Assembly (NCBI GenBank): GCA_947493265.1
Contig: CANLQL010000001.1
Span: 868,001-932,000, forward strand
Length of the DNA: 64,000 nt
Direction of reading: 5' to 3'
Source: an uncultured Litoreibacter sp.
Lineage (GTDB): Bacteria > Pseudomonadota > Alphaproteobacteria > Rhodobacterales > Rhodobacteraceae
Position numbers and translations under genes: made by a program. Positions 14,686 to 23,715 of the stretch are shown here, one piece after another; within the stretch, counting starts at the first letter, position 1, and each line of letters opens with the position of its first letter. The notes beneath the pieces were generated by a model that saw nothing but the letters and a program-made list of their open reading frames with translations, was not told the DNA's origin and ran no database searches.

Positions 14686-15909
14686 CTACGAACTTAGGCT
14701 TGAATGCCCAGACCTCAATGGCAAGATTTTAGCCTCATCATCGCTTAGATAACTTGCCCACCGTTGCATAAGGACTTTTCGTTTTTCGAAGTAGTCAGAT
14801 CTCGCGTATGCTGCTTCCGCCTTGTCTTTTACCACGTGGGCAAGCGCGGCCTCAGAGATATCACGCGGGCTGTTAGTCTGCTCTTGCGCCCACGTCTTGA
14901 AAGAGGTGCGGAACCCGTGAACGTGGACGTCATAGCCAAGCTGTTTGACCAGCTTTAGCAAAGTCATATCGGATAGCGGTCTACCTGCGATTGCGCCTGG
15001 AAATGCAAAACCTTCACCAGTTCCCAGCTCTTTCGCTTTCCGCAATATCTCCAAAGCACGGCTAGACAGAGGAACACGATGTTCCTTCCCATTCTTCATC
15101 CGGTCTGCTGGCCGGGTCCAGATAGCCGCCTCTAAGTTGAACTCTGACCAGTCTGCCAGCCTTATCTCTCCAGAACGAGACGCCGTTAGAATAACCAACT
15201 CTAATGCCAGCTTGGTGAATTCCCCGGCACTGGAGGCTTGGATCACCTTGATGCACTCTCCAACTTCACTATAGGGAAGGGCCTTGCGGTTCTTCGTTTT
15301 GCTAACTTCGCGAGGCAACGCGAGCGCATCCCGAGTCGCAGGGTTGTTCGCACACATGCCCTCTGCAATGCCCCACTTGAAAACAAAAGAGACACGGTAG
15401 GTCAGCTTTTTGGCGACACCGGGCGCTTTTTCCCGTGCCGCAAGTATTGCCTTACGAATATCGGAGCTTGTCACTTCGGGAAGTTGAACATCTCCGAAAC
15501 GTGAGAACATATAGGTCTCGAGCGATGCGAGGAACGCGGAGCGGTCCTTTGGGTTCTTCCAAGTATGTGCCAGCTCTGCATGTGTTGCGATTGCAGCATC
15601 TTTGAAGGTCATCACCCTCTTGGCTTTTCGTTTTTCTGCCAACGGGTCGCCCCCTGAAAGCGCAAAACGCTTGTTCTCCTCGGCGACGTGCCTTGCCGCA
15701 GCAAGTGAAACGAACTGGAAGCTGCCTAGGCCAATCTCTCGTCTCTTGCCTCGAATGGTTAAACGTTGAACCCAGAACTTGCCGCCAGCGGGTTTTACTA
15801 AGAGGAACAGGCCGGTTCCACGGCCATCGTGATATTTGCCCGCTTGGCTCATGTTCTTCAAGAAGGCAGCTGTTAGGCTCTTGTTTCTCAGAGCGAGGTC
15901 TTCCAACAT
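14686..15909 (-). CDS. P4-like tyrosine integrase
   Basis: The 407-residue site-specific recombinase has the N-terminal arm-binding DUF4102-like domain (about 10-95), a core-binding SAM-like domain (about 100-190) and the catalytic domain. Catalytic residues are R245 (TASRSGEIR), probably K275, H331 and R334 (HGFR), H358 and the nucleophile Y368 (AAYARSDY). I chose the ATG giving MLEDLALR because GGAGGA lies 7 bases upstream; the longer frame would run through the hairpin at 15925-15949. It catalyses integration and excision of the element. A complete set of catalytic residues suggests activity. It marks the right boundary of the element. Confidence 0.92.
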   Translation of the reverse strand: MLEDLALRNKSLTAAFLKNMSQAGKYHDGRGTGLFLLVKPAGGKFWVQRLTIRGKRREIGLGSFQFVSLAAARHVAEENKRFALSGGDPLAEKRKAKRVMTFKDAAIATHAELAHTWKNPKDRSAFLASLETYMFSRFGDVQLPEVTSSDIRKAILAAREKAPGVAKKLTYRVSFVFKWGIAEGMCANNPATRDALALPREVSKTKNRKALPYSEVGECIKVIQASSAGEFTKLALELVILTASRSGEIRLADWSEFNLEAAIWTRPADRMKNGKEHRVPLSSRALEILRKAKELGTGEGFAFPGAIAGRPLSDMTLLKLVKQLGYDVHVHGFRTSFKTWAQEQTNSPRDISEAALAHVVKDKAEAAYARSDYFEKRKVLMQRWASYLSDDEAKILPLRSGHSSLSS

Positions 15910-15910
15910 G

Positions 15911-16042
15911 GTTGTTCCTCCAATTGTTCCCCCAAAAAGTGGGGGAACATGCCGGAACCTACAAGACCTAACCGGCAAGAAATTGTGAAAATATGATTTT
16001 TTTGCAGAAACTTATAGTTCTTTCTCGGAACTCTCCGGAACA
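15911..16042. promoter_or_regulatory. GTTCC/GGAAC repeat cluster and perfect hairpin beside the integrase
   Basis: A perfect 10-bp inverted repeat TGTTCCCCCA / TGGGGGAACA with a five-base loop occupies 15925-15949. Further GTTCC or GGAAC units occur at about 15914, 15953, 16027 and 16037. Repeats of this kind beside a P4-like integrase gene are candidates for arm-type integrase sites or an integrase operator. The attachment core itself could not be identified. Confidence 0.5.
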
Positions 16043-16046
16043 TGGT

Positions 16047-16069
16047 ATGGCGCTTCCCCAGCGCGCCAT
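16047..16069. repeat. Inverted repeat ATGGCGC/GCGCCAT
   Basis: A 7-bp perfect inverted repeat with a nine-base loop, in the gap between the integrase and the first chromosomal gene. It may belong to the attachment region or be chance. Confidence 0.25.
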
Positions 16070-16170
16070 TTACTCCCACATCTACCAGCTGGAAATGCCC
16101 GCTATTAAATAGCTGGATTGCCTATGTGCGGGGTGGACCTGGGGCTGCAAATGCTCTCAAATCTAGTCGC

Positions 16171-16563
16171 ATGAAGTTTGCATTCCACCATGTCGCCATC
16201 ATCGTTAGCGACTATGAACTGTCGAAGCGGTTCTACACCGAAACGCTTGGTTTTAACGTCATTCTGGAGACGTTTCGTGCTGAGCGGCAGTCCTGGAAGC
16301 TTGATCTGGAAATTCATGGCGGCGGCCAGCTGGAGGTTTTCAGTTTTCCAGAAACCCCGGACAGGCCATCGCGGCCTGAAGCCTGCGGTTTGCGCCATCT
16401 TGCGTTCCGCGTCAGTGATCTGGATGGCGCAATCGACGAATTGGCGAGGAAGGATGTTTCCGTGGAACCAGTCAGAATCGATGAAAACACGGGCTCCAGA
16501 TTTACGTTTTTCGCCGATCCCGACGGTCTTCCGATAGAGATTTACGAAGTTTCTGGCAACTAA
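16171..16563 (+). CDS. VOC-family metalloprotein, YaeR/SMU1112c type
   Basis: The 130-residue protein is a glyoxalase-I-like vicinal oxygen chelate protein. The motifs FHHVAIIVSDYELSKRFY, the SWK..L segment, FSFPETPDRPSRPEACGLRHLAF and FTFFADPDGLPIEIYE match the YaeR subgroup very closely. Metal ligands are expected at the first His (HH), the His of GLRHLAF and the final Glu (IYE). The substrate of YaeR proteins is unknown. The start is the ATG at 16171; the frame is open further upstream but that part shows no family similarity. It is the first gene outside the integrative element. Confidence 0.85.
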   Translation: MKFAFHHVAIIVSDYELSKRFYTETLGFNVILETFRAERQSWKLDLEIHGGGQLEVFSFPETPDRPSRPEACGLRHLAFRVSDLDGAIDELARKDVSVEPVRIDENTGSRFTFFADPDGLPIEIYEVSGN

Positions 16564-16615
16564 TGCTTTGGAATTTCTGAATTAACCAACTTTCCCAAAA
16601 ACGCTCTTGCGAATT

Positions 16616-16648
16616 TGGAACGTTCCAGTAATCTTATGGAACGTTCCA
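16616..16648. promoter_or_regulatory. Twin perfect palindromes TGGAACGTTCCA
   Basis: The 12-bp palindrome TGGAACGTTCCA occurs twice, at 16616-16627 and 16637-16648. The centres are 21 bp apart, two helical turns, and each has the central CG typical of LacI-family operators. They lie 43 bases upstream of the CoA-transferase start, the first gene of the catabolic cluster that contains a LacI regulator at 28257-29261. Confidence 0.7.
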
Positions 16649-16690
16649 AAAGCCCATATCCCAGGGTCAGAGAACGTGGGGGAGGCGCAT

Positions 16691-18262
16691 ATGAGCAAGA
16701 TCGTATCAGTTCGCGATGCCGTTCGTCGTATCGAAGACGGGGCGGTTTTGTCTGTCTCGTCGTCGTCGACGCTTGGCTGCCCTGACGCAGTCCTGAAAGC
16801 GATTGGCGAGCGTTTTGATCACGAAGGCCATCCACGCGATGTAACTGCTTTGCACCCGATTGCTGCGGGGGATGTTTATGGCGTCAAAGGGATGGATCAC
16901 ATCGCGAAGGATGGATTGCTGTCGCGCGTGTTGGCGGGATCGTACCCGTCAGGCCCCTCTAGCGTTGAGATGCCCGAGATCTGGAAAATGATCGTTGAGG
17001 ACCGGGTTGCAGCCTATAACGTGCCGTCCGGCATTATGTTCGACATGCACCGCGAAGCTGCCGCACACCGGCCGGGCGTTCTGACCAAAGTCGGACTTGA
17101 TACGTTTGTGGACCCGACCCGTCAGGGCTGCGCCATGAACAAGCGCGGGGAAGACGCGCCGATTGTCTCGCGCACGGAATTTGCCGGCGAAACCTGGCTG
17201 CATTTTCCCAATGTTGTGCCAACCGTTGCGATCATCCGCGCAACAACTGCTGATGAGCGGGGCAACCTGACGTATGAGCATGAGGGGGCGTATCTGGGCG
17301 GTCTGGAACAAGCGATATGTGTGCGCAACAATGGCGGAATTGTCATTGCGCAGGTGAAGCGGGTCACGGCGAACGGAAGTTTACGCCCGCATGACGTGCG
17401 TGTGCCGGGCCATCTGATTGATTTCGTCGTCGTGGACCCGGATCAAAAGCAGACGACCGAAACGCTTTATGATCCTGCTATTTCGGGCGAAGTCATGCGT
17501 CCATGGGACAGTTTCGCGATGGCGGAATACGGCGTTGAGAAGGTGATCGCGCGCCGTGCTGCGCAAGAATTGCGCCATGGCATGACAGCTAATCTGGGTT
17601 TTGGGATCAGCGCGATGATCCCGCGCGTGCTTTTGGAAGAAGGCCACCCCGATGCGGTGACATGGGCGATAGAACAAGGTGCCGTCGGGGGCGTGCCGCT
17701 AACGGGATTTGCGTTTGGATGTGCGTCCAATGCGGACGCATTTGTGCCATCGCCTCAACAGTTTATCTACTTTCAGGGTGCCGGTTTCGACATGTCGTTC
17801 CTGTCTTTCCTGGAGGTCGATATCGAAGGCAATGTAAATGTCTCGAAGCTTGGTAAGAAACCCTATCTGACTGCCGGTTGTGGGGGGTTTGTCGACATCA
17901 CAGCACGCGCCAAGAATATCGTATTTTCCGGCTGGTTTGAGGCTGGCGCAAAGATCAATCTGACCGAAGACGCGGTGGAAATCGCAGCGCCCGGGAAATT
18001 CACCAAAATGGTGGATGAGGTCGAACACGTCACATTTTCCGGCCGCCGCGCCCGTGAACAAGGCCAAAACGTCATCTACGTGACGGAGCGTTGTGTCATT
18101 CGCCTGACCGGAAATGGGTTGCTTGCCACCGAAATCATGCCGGGGATTGATCCGCAGGACCATATCGTTGGCCCCTCAAAAGGTCGCGTTCAGGTGGCAG
18201 AAAATGCGACCGTTATGCCGAAGTCGCTGCTTTTGGAAGCACCGATGGGGTTGGTGTTGTGA
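16691..18262 (+). CDS. Acyl-CoA:acetate/3-ketoacid CoA-transferase (YdiF type)
   Basis: This 523-residue single-chain class I CoA-transferase fuses the alpha and beta halves. The catalytic glutamate is probably E328 in WAIEQGAVGG, with the first half containing the glycine-rich SVSSSSTLGCPDAVLKA and the second half the GFGISAMIP oxyanion-type segment. It transfers CoA between an acyl-CoA and a short-chain or hydroxy acid, activating the pathway substrate without ATP. The start ATG has a GGGGGAGG ribosome-binding site; the longer upstream frame crosses the operators and is not used. It overlaps the next gene by four bases and heads the cluster. Confidence 0.88.
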   Translation: MSKIVSVRDAVRRIEDGAVLSVSSSSTLGCPDAVLKAIGERFDHEGHPRDVTALHPIAAGDVYGVKGMDHIAKDGLLSRVLAGSYPSGPSSVEMPEIWKMIVEDRVAAYNVPSGIMFDMHREAAAHRPGVLTKVGLDTFVDPTRQGCAMNKRGEDAPIVSRTEFAGETWLHFPNVVPTVAIIRATTADERGNLTYEHEGAYLGGLEQAICVRNNGGIVIAQVKRVTANGSLRPHDVRVPGHLIDFVVVDPDQKQTTETLYDPAISGEVMRPWDSFAMAEYGVEKVIARRAAQELRHGMTANLGFGISAMIPRVLLEEGHPDAVTWAIEQGAVGGVPLTGFAFGCASNADAFVPSPQQFIYFQGAGFDMSFLSFLEVDIEGNVNVSKLGKKPYLTAGCGGFVDITARAKNIVFSGWFEAGAKINLTEDAVEIAAPGKFTKMVDEVEHVTFSGRRAREQGQNVIYVTERCVIRLTGNGLLATEIMPGIDPQDHIVGPSKGRVQVAENATVMPKSLLLEAPMGLVL

Positions 18263-19026
18263 GCGAGGTCAGCTGCACTTACACGGGCGACATCGCCATC
18301 CTGACGCTCAGCAATGAAGCCAAGCTGAACGCGTTGACAACGGACATGCTGCGCGGGCTTGAAGCACATCTGATCGATCTGGATCGTGCGACCGATGTGC
18401 GCGCTGTGATTGTAACCGGGGCGGGGACGCGCGCGTTTTGTTGTGGCGCAGACATCGCCGAATGGGGCGGGCTTTCTGCTGCAGACTTCGCCCGCAACTG
18501 GGTGCGTGACGGACACCGGGTGTTTGACCGTCTTGCGCGACTGTCAAAGCCCACAATCGGCGCTCTGAATGGACATGCCTTTGGTGGTGGTCTTGAGCTT
18601 GCCGCGTGTTGCGACATTCGGGTGATGAGCCCGACAGCGACGCTGGCCTTGCCTGAGGCCAAGGTTGGGATCGTTCCCGGCTGGTCTGGAACGCAACGTC
18701 TGGCCCGACTGATCCCCGAACCTGCGTTGAAGGAAATGGCGTTGTTTGGTCGCCGCCTCCCGGCAGAACGGGGGGTCGCGCTGGGTTTCGTGTCCGAGCT
18801 TTCAGAAGATGCGCTGACTGCCGCACAAGAGATCGCTTCGTCGCTGTCTGATGTCTCACCCCGCGCCAATGAATTGGCAAAAGCCATGATCCATGCGGCT
18901 GTTGGGGAAGACCGTGGTGCTGCCATTGAAGTTCTCGGCAGTGCTGCTGCCGCCGAAAGCGATGATCGCAACGAAGGGGTGCAAGCTTTTCTCGACAAGC
19001 GCGCCCCGAAATTTACTGGAAACTAG
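18259..19026 (+). CDS. Enoyl-CoA hydratase/isomerase family protein
   Basis: The 255-residue crotonase-fold enzyme starts at a GTG overlapping the previous stop (GTGA). The oxyanion-hole segment is CCGADIAEW, and the two glutamates of hydratases are present in GGGLELAACCDI and LPEAKVGIVPGWSGTQRL. It adds water across a 2-enoyl-CoA double bond; a lyase reaction on a hydroxyacyl-CoA (as in the hydroxycinnamoyl-CoA pathway) cannot be excluded. Position between a CoA-transferase and an aldehyde dehydrogenase fits side-chain shortening that releases an aldehyde. Confidence 0.85.
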   Translation: MSEVSCTYTGDIAILTLSNEAKLNALTTDMLRGLEAHLIDLDRATDVRAVIVTGAGTRAFCCGADIAEWGGLSAADFARNWVRDGHRVFDRLARLSKPTIGALNGHAFGGGLELAACCDIRVMSPTATLALPEAKVGIVPGWSGTQRLARLIPEPALKEMALFGRRLPAERGVALGFVSELSEDALTAAQEIASSLSDVSPRANELAKAMIHAAVGEDRGAAIEVLGSAAAAESDDRNEGVQAFLDKRAPKFTGN

Positions 19027-19030
19027 GCCC

Positions 19031-20551
19031 ATGAAAGATTTCGCGATCAACACTGCGATCGATTTCGACCTCCCTGCGCCCTTCATGGGGAGGCATTTAA
19101 TTGCCGGGGCGTGGGTCGAAAGCGCGGAGACATTTGAGCGCCTGTCGCCCTCCCACGGTGTGGTGGTCAGTGTCTCCGCCGCCGGGGATGCCGATGTCAC
19201 CGAACAGGCCATTCACGCGGCGCGGCAGGCTTTTGATTCCGGGGAATGGAGCCGTGCCTCGGGCAAAGATCGCGCTGCGGTCTTGTTGAAAGTCGCTGAT
19301 TTGATTGAGGCGAATGTGGACCGGATCGCGGTTCAGGAAACGTTGGAAAGCGGCAAGCCGATTTCGCAATCACGCGGCGAGGTTGGCGGTGCCGCTGATC
19401 TGTGGCGCTACGCAGCATCGCTTGCGCGCACCAGCCATGGTGACAGTCACAACACGTTGGGCAGCGATATGTTGGGTGTCGTTCTCAAGGAACCGATAGG
19501 CGTGGTGTCGATCATCACGCCGTGGAATTTCCCGTTCTGGATTTTGTCTCAGAAACTGCCGTTTGCGTTGGCGGCAGGGTGCGCAGTTGTGGTCAAACCG
19601 TCCGAGATGACCCCCTCTTCAACCGTGATGATGGGGGAGTTGTTGATCGAAGCGGGGCTTCCCGCCGGTGTGTGCAATATCGTGCTGGGGCATGGCCAGC
19701 CTGTGGGCAGTCTTATGGCGAACCACGACGCGGTCGACATGGTGACGTTCACTGGCTCAACAGCGGTCGGAAAGCTGATCACCCAATCTGCATCAAACAC
19801 CCTCAAGAAGGTCGCGCTGGAGCTTGGTGGCAAGAACCCACAGGTTATCTGCCCTGACGCGGATCTGGACAGCGCGGCGGATGCGGTGACGTTCGGCGTT
19901 TATTTCAACGTTGGTCAATGTTGCAATTCGTCTAGCCGGATCATCGTGCATGAAGACATCGCGGACGATTTCGTCGCGCGCGTCGTGGCGTTGTCGCGGA
20001 AGGTGAAATTCGGTGATCCGCTTGATCCTGACACGCAGGTTGGGGCCATTGTGACTTCGGATCATAATATCAAAATTGACAGCTACGTGCAGGAAGCGTT
20101 GGCCAACGGTGCAAAGCTGGAGCTTGGTGGCAAGGCACTTGCGGTCGGTGGATTGGTCGATCAATTCTACCAACCCACGGTTCTCAGCAATGTCAGCGCG
20201 GATATGGCGATCGCGCGCGAAGAAGTTTTTGGCCCGGTTCTGGTTGTGCTAACCTACCGCGACCTGGAGGAGGCAATCGCCCTCGTCAATGACAGCGAAT
20301 ACGGGTTGTCGGCTGGCATTTGGAGTGAGAATGTTCACACATGTCTGGAATTTGCCCGCCGGGTGGAAGCGGGCACCGTTTGGACGAATACATGGATGGA
20401 CGGTTTTCCGGAGCTTGCTTTCGGAGGGGTAAAACAGTCCGGGCAAGGTCGGGAGATTGGCCGCTACGGATATGACGAATTTCTTGAGGTGAAGTCCCTG
20501 GTGATGCGCGTTGGGCGCAGCCGGGAGCCTTGGGTACAACAGGGCGTCTAA
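19031..20551 (+). CDS. NAD(P)-dependent aldehyde dehydrogenase
   Basis: The 506-residue enzyme oxidises an aldehyde to the acid. The conserved features are TPWNFPFW, the general base E264 (LELGGKNP), the nucleophilic cysteine in GQCC (C298) and the late EEVFGPVLVV segment. The length and sequence type are those of betaine-aldehyde-like family members; the substrate is unassigned. The ATG chosen starts 5 bases after the hydratase stop; the longer frame overlaps that gene. In the cluster it could act on the aldehyde formed by the GMC oxidoreductases or by CoA-thioester cleavage. Confidence 0.9.
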   Translation: MKDFAINTAIDFDLPAPFMGRHLIAGAWVESAETFERLSPSHGVVVSVSAAGDADVTEQAIHAARQAFDSGEWSRASGKDRAAVLLKVADLIEANVDRIAVQETLESGKPISQSRGEVGGAADLWRYAASLARTSHGDSHNTLGSDMLGVVLKEPIGVVSIITPWNFPFWILSQKLPFALAAGCAVVVKPSEMTPSSTVMMGELLIEAGLPAGVCNIVLGHGQPVGSLMANHDAVDMVTFTGSTAVGKLITQSASNTLKKVALELGGKNPQVICPDADLDSAADAVTFGVYFNVGQCCNSSSRIIVHEDIADDFVARVVALSRKVKFGDPLDPDTQVGAIVTSDHNIKIDSYVQEALANGAKLELGGKALAVGGLVDQFYQPTVLSNVSADMAIAREEVFGPVLVVLTYRDLEEAIALVNDSEYGLSAGIWSENVHTCLEFARRVEAGTVWTNTWMDGFPELAFGGVKQSGQGREIGRYGYDEFLEVKSLVMRVGRSREPWVQQGV

Positions 20552-20593
20552 GACCGGCGTCAGAACACGAAAACGCAACTATGGGAGGATACC

Positions 20594-21853
20594 ATGCGTT
20601 CATTTTTGAAAACGAAGACAGCGATTGTACTCGCACTGTCCGTAACGGCCGGGACTGCATCTGCAGACGGCCACGGGGGTGTAGAAGTCCTGCACTGGTG
20701 GACATCTGGCGGGGAAGCTGCAGCACTGAACGTGCTGAAAGAAGACCTTGAAGGCCAAGGCATTGGCTGGACCGACATGCCAGTTGCTGGCGGCGGCGGT
20801 GAGCAGGCGATGACCGTTCTGCGCGCCCGCGTAACCGCAGGCAATGCACCAACAGCCGTACAAGGTTTGGGTTTTGACATCATCGACTGGGCAGAACAGG
20901 GCGCATTGGCGAACCTGAACGACGTTGCAGCGGCAGAAAACTGGGATGCTGTTATTCCGGCTGCCTTGCAGCGATTTGCCAAAGTGAACGGCGAATGGGT
21001 GTCGGCACCTGTCAACGTCCACTCCACCAACTGGGTCTGGGCAAACAAGTCTGTTCTGGATGCCAACGGGATTGCTGTTCCGGAAACATGGGATGATTTC
21101 GTTGCGGCCATGAGCACACTGAAAGCGGCTGGCATCACACCGATCGCTCATGGTGGTCAGGCGTGGCAGGAAGCCACTGTTTTTGACGGTGTCGCAATGT
21201 CCGTTCTTGGGCCAGATGGCTACAAGGCTGCGTTTATCGACCTGGACGAAAGCGTTCTGGGCGGCGACGGCATGAAAGAAGCCTTCGACCGCATGGCGCT
21301 GATCCGTGAAAATGTTGACGACAACTTCTCAGGCCGCGACTGGAACTTGGCTACATCCATGGTCATCAATGGCGAAGCCGGCTTCCAGATGATGGGTGAC
21401 TGGGCGAAAGGTGAATTCCTCAATGCGGGCAAAGTCCCGGGCGAGGATTTCCTGTGCTTCCGTTTCCCAGGCACGTCCGAGCAGGTCACGTTTAACGCGG
21501 ACCAGTTCATGATGTTTGACCAAGGCGGCGCTGTTTCTGATCAGCAAGCTGCATTGGCCACTGCGATCCTGTCGCCATCGTTCCAGTCTGCGTTCAACGT
21601 AGTCAAAGGGTCGGTACCGGCACGCACAGATGTTTCAGACGAGGCGTTTGATGCATGTGGCAAAAAAGGTATGGCCGATCTTGCCGCTGCTGCGTCTTCA
21701 GGCAACCTGTTTGGTTCCATGGCGCATGGTCACGCAAACCCGGCATCCGTCAAGAACGCGATCTATGACGTCGTAACAGCACATTTCAACGGTGAGTATG
21801 ACAGCGCGACAGCTGTTGAAGAGCTCGTCGATGCGGTCTCGATCGCACAGTAA
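20594..21853 (+). CDS. Carbohydrate ABC transporter substrate-binding protein
   Basis: The 419-residue periplasmic protein has a signal peptide ending in ASA-DG near residue 25, then [11 protein letters not shown], the opening of COG1653-type sugar-binding proteins related to glucose/mannose binders. Two lobes follow, with W-rich segments expected in the sugar site. It captures the solute for the permeases encoded downstream. The ribosome-binding site GGGAGGA is strong. A terminator-like hairpin after the gene would lower permease transcription relative to this gene, the usual stoichiometry of such importers. Confidence 0.9.
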   Translation: MRSFLKTKTAIVLALSVTAGTASADGHGGVEVLHWWTSGGEAAALNVLKEDLEGQGIGWTDMPVAGGGGEQAMTVLRARVTAGNAPTAVQGLGFDIIDWAEQGALANLNDVAAAENWDAVIPAALQRFAKVNGEWVSAPVNVHSTNWVWANKSVLDANGIAVPETWDDFVAAMSTLKAAGITPIAHGGQAWQEATVFDGVAMSVLGPDGYKAAFIDLDESVLGGDGMKEAFDRMALIRENVDDNFSGRDWNLATSMVINGEAGFQMMGDWAKGEFLNAGKVPGEDFLCFRFPGTSEQVTFNADQFMMFDQGGAVSDQQAALATAILSPSFQSAFNVVKGSVPARTDVSDEAFDACGKKGMADLAAAASSGNLFGSMAHGHANPASVKNAIYDVVTAHFNGEYDSATAVEELVDAVSIAQ

Positions 21854-21865
21854 ATGTATCTGGCC

Positions 21866-21896
21866 GGGGCGGCGCATCTTGCCGCCCCGTCTTTTC
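21866..21896 (+). terminator. Intra-operon hairpin after the binding-protein gene
   Basis: Stem GGGGCGGC (21866-21873) pairs with GCCGCCCC (21881-21888), followed by GTCTTTTC. It likely acts as a partial terminator between binding-protein and permease genes. Confidence 0.7.
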
Positions 21897-21935
21897 TAAC
21901 TGACCCCTGTTAAATTAGCCCAAGGAGGGTGCGTG

Positions 21936-22829
21936 ATGGCCATGTCTGCCAACGCGGATTTCAAGACCCGGCTCCAAACGTGGTTGCCCAAATTGGTGCT
22001 GTCACCATCGTTGGCCATGGTGTTGGTCTTCGTCTACGGGTTCATCCTATTCTCGGTGTATCTGTCGTTCACTGACAGCCGTTTGCTGCCGTCTTTCGGA
22101 TGGGTTGGCTGGGAAAATTACTCCAAACTATGGCGTCTCAGCCATTGGGAAATCTCCCTTAAGAATATGGGCGTTTTTGCCCTTCTTTATATCGGCATCT
22201 GTACGGTACTGGGCCTGAGCCTCGCGATTTTTCTTGATCAGAAGATCCGGGCGGAAGGCTTGATCCGAACGATCTACCTCTATCCGATGGCGCTTAGCTT
22301 TATCGTGACCGGGACCGCTTGGAAGTGGTTTCTGGACCCCGGTATCGGGCTGGAAAACGTCATGCAAAGCTGGGGTTGGGTCAATTTCGAATTTGACTGG
22401 ATCAAAAACAGAGATTTCGCGATCTACACAGTCGTTCTAGCCGCTGTTTGGCAGACCAGCGGGTTTGTCATGGCGATGTTCCTCGCGGGGCTGCGCGGGA
22501 TCGACAATGAGATTCTCAAGGCGGCGCAAATGGATGGGGCGTCGAATTGGAACCTGTACCGACGCATCATTATCCCGCAGCTGCGTCCTGCGTTTCTGTC
22601 CGCCTTCGTGATCCTGAGCCATTTGGCCATCAAGACGTTTGATCTGGTGATTGCGCTGACCGGTGGCGGGCCTGGCCGCGCCACAGAGTTGCCCGCGACC
22701 TTCATGTATTCCTACACGTTTTCGCGCAACCAGATGGGCATTGGTGCGGCGTCTGCGACGATCATGTTGATGACGATTGCAGCGATCATGATCCCCTACC
22801 TCTATGCTGAATTGCGGGAGAAAAAGTAA
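21936..22829 (+). CDS. Sugar ABC transporter permease (MalF/UgpA type)
   Basis: The 297-residue membrane protein has six predicted segments, beginning near LVLSPSLAMVLVFVYGF, and the coupling EAA loop with AAQMDGASNWNLYRRIIIPQLRP around residues 193-215. It forms half of the importer channel. The start is the ATG after AAGGAGGG; a GTG three bases upstream is possible. It ends in TAATG, overlapping the second permease. Confidence 0.88.
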   Translation: MAMSANADFKTRLQTWLPKLVLSPSLAMVLVFVYGFILFSVYLSFTDSRLLPSFGWVGWENYSKLWRLSHWEISLKNMGVFALLYIGICTVLGLSLAIFLDQKIRAEGLIRTIYLYPMALSFIVTGTAWKWFLDPGIGLENVMQSWGWVNFEFDWIKNRDFAIYTVVLAAVWQTSGFVMAMFLAGLRGIDNEILKAAQMDGASNWNLYRRIIIPQLRPAFLSAFVILSHLAIKTFDLVIALTGGGPGRATELPATFMYSYTFSRNQMGIGAASATIMLMTIAAIMIPYLYAELREKK

Positions 22830-23710
22830 TGTCCGTTGCCAGCCAAGATACCGCCATTCGCACCGGGCGCGTCACCCGCACACTGATCTATCTGGTGTTG
22901 CTGCTGTTTGCGCTGTTCTATCTGCTGCCGCTTTACGTGATGGTGGTGAACTCAGTCAAACCGCTGAGTGAGATTACCGGCGGGGGTATGATGAACCTGC
23001 CGGAGGTCTTCACACTGGAGCCTTGGGCAAAAGCCTGGTCATCAGCCCAGATCGGGGTGGAGCCGACTGGCCTTGCGCCGTATTTCTGGAACTCGATCAA
23101 GATGGTGGTGCCTGCGGTGGCGATCTCAACCGTCCTGGGGGCGCTGAACGGCTATGTGCTGACAAAGTGGCGGTTCAAGTATGACACGATTGTTTTCGGC
23201 CTGATCCTGTTTGCCTGCTTCATCCCGTTTCAGATCGTTCTGATCCCAATGGCAAAGATGCTGGGGATTATGGGTATTGCCGGGACGACATGGGGCTTGG
23301 TGCTGGTCCATGTGGTCTACGGCATCGGCTTCACGACGCTTTATTTCCGAAACTACTACGCGGTTTTCCCGACCGAATTGATCCGCGCCGCCCAGATCGA
23401 CGGGGCTGGATTTTTCCAGATTTTCTGGCGCATCCTTTTGCCGTCATCAGGACCTATCGCTGTGGTGTCGATCATCTGGCAGTTTACCAATATCTGGAAT
23501 GACTTTCTGTTCGGCGCGTCTTTTGCTGGGGCGGACAGTCAACCGATGACGGTTGCGCTCAACAATCTGGTGCAGGCCAGCCACGGTGTGAAGGAATATA
23601 ACGTTCACTTCGCCGGCGCGATCCTGGCGGCACTTCCAACACTTCTCGTTTATATCGTCGCAGGCCGCTATTTTGTGCGTGGTTTGATGGCGGGATCAGT
23701 CAAAGGATAA
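22829..23710 (+). CDS. Sugar ABC transporter permease (MalG/UgpE type)
   Basis: The 293-residue partner permease has six membrane segments, the first near LIYLVLLLFALFYLLPLY, and the EAA loop AAQIDGAGFFQIFWRILLPSSGP. Translation is coupled to the first permease through TAATG. It pairs with it and with the ATPase encoded five bases downstream. Confidence 0.88.
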   Translation: MSVASQDTAIRTGRVTRTLIYLVLLLFALFYLLPLYVMVVNSVKPLSEITGGGMMNLPEVFTLEPWAKAWSSAQIGVEPTGLAPYFWNSIKMVVPAVAISTVLGALNGYVLTKWRFKYDTIVFGLILFACFIPFQIVLIPMAKMLGIMGIAGTTWGLVLVHVVYGIGFTTLYFRNYYAVFPTELIRAAQIDGAGFFQIFWRILLPSSGPIAVVSIIWQFTNIWNDFLFGASFAGADSQPMTVALNNLVQASHGVKEYNVHFAGAILAALPTLLVYIVAGRYFVRGLMAGSVKG

Positions 23711-23715
23711 GACCG

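Noticed and set aside
16042-16170. N-terminal extension of the VOC protein
   Set aside because: The extension has no family similarity and crosses the inverted repeat near the integrative element; the family starts at the ATG at 16171.
18279-18998. Long antisense frames under the hydratase and other GC-rich genes
   Set aside because: Reverse-strand shadows with Arg/Ser/Pro-rich products and no start signals; typical for GC-rich coding DNA.
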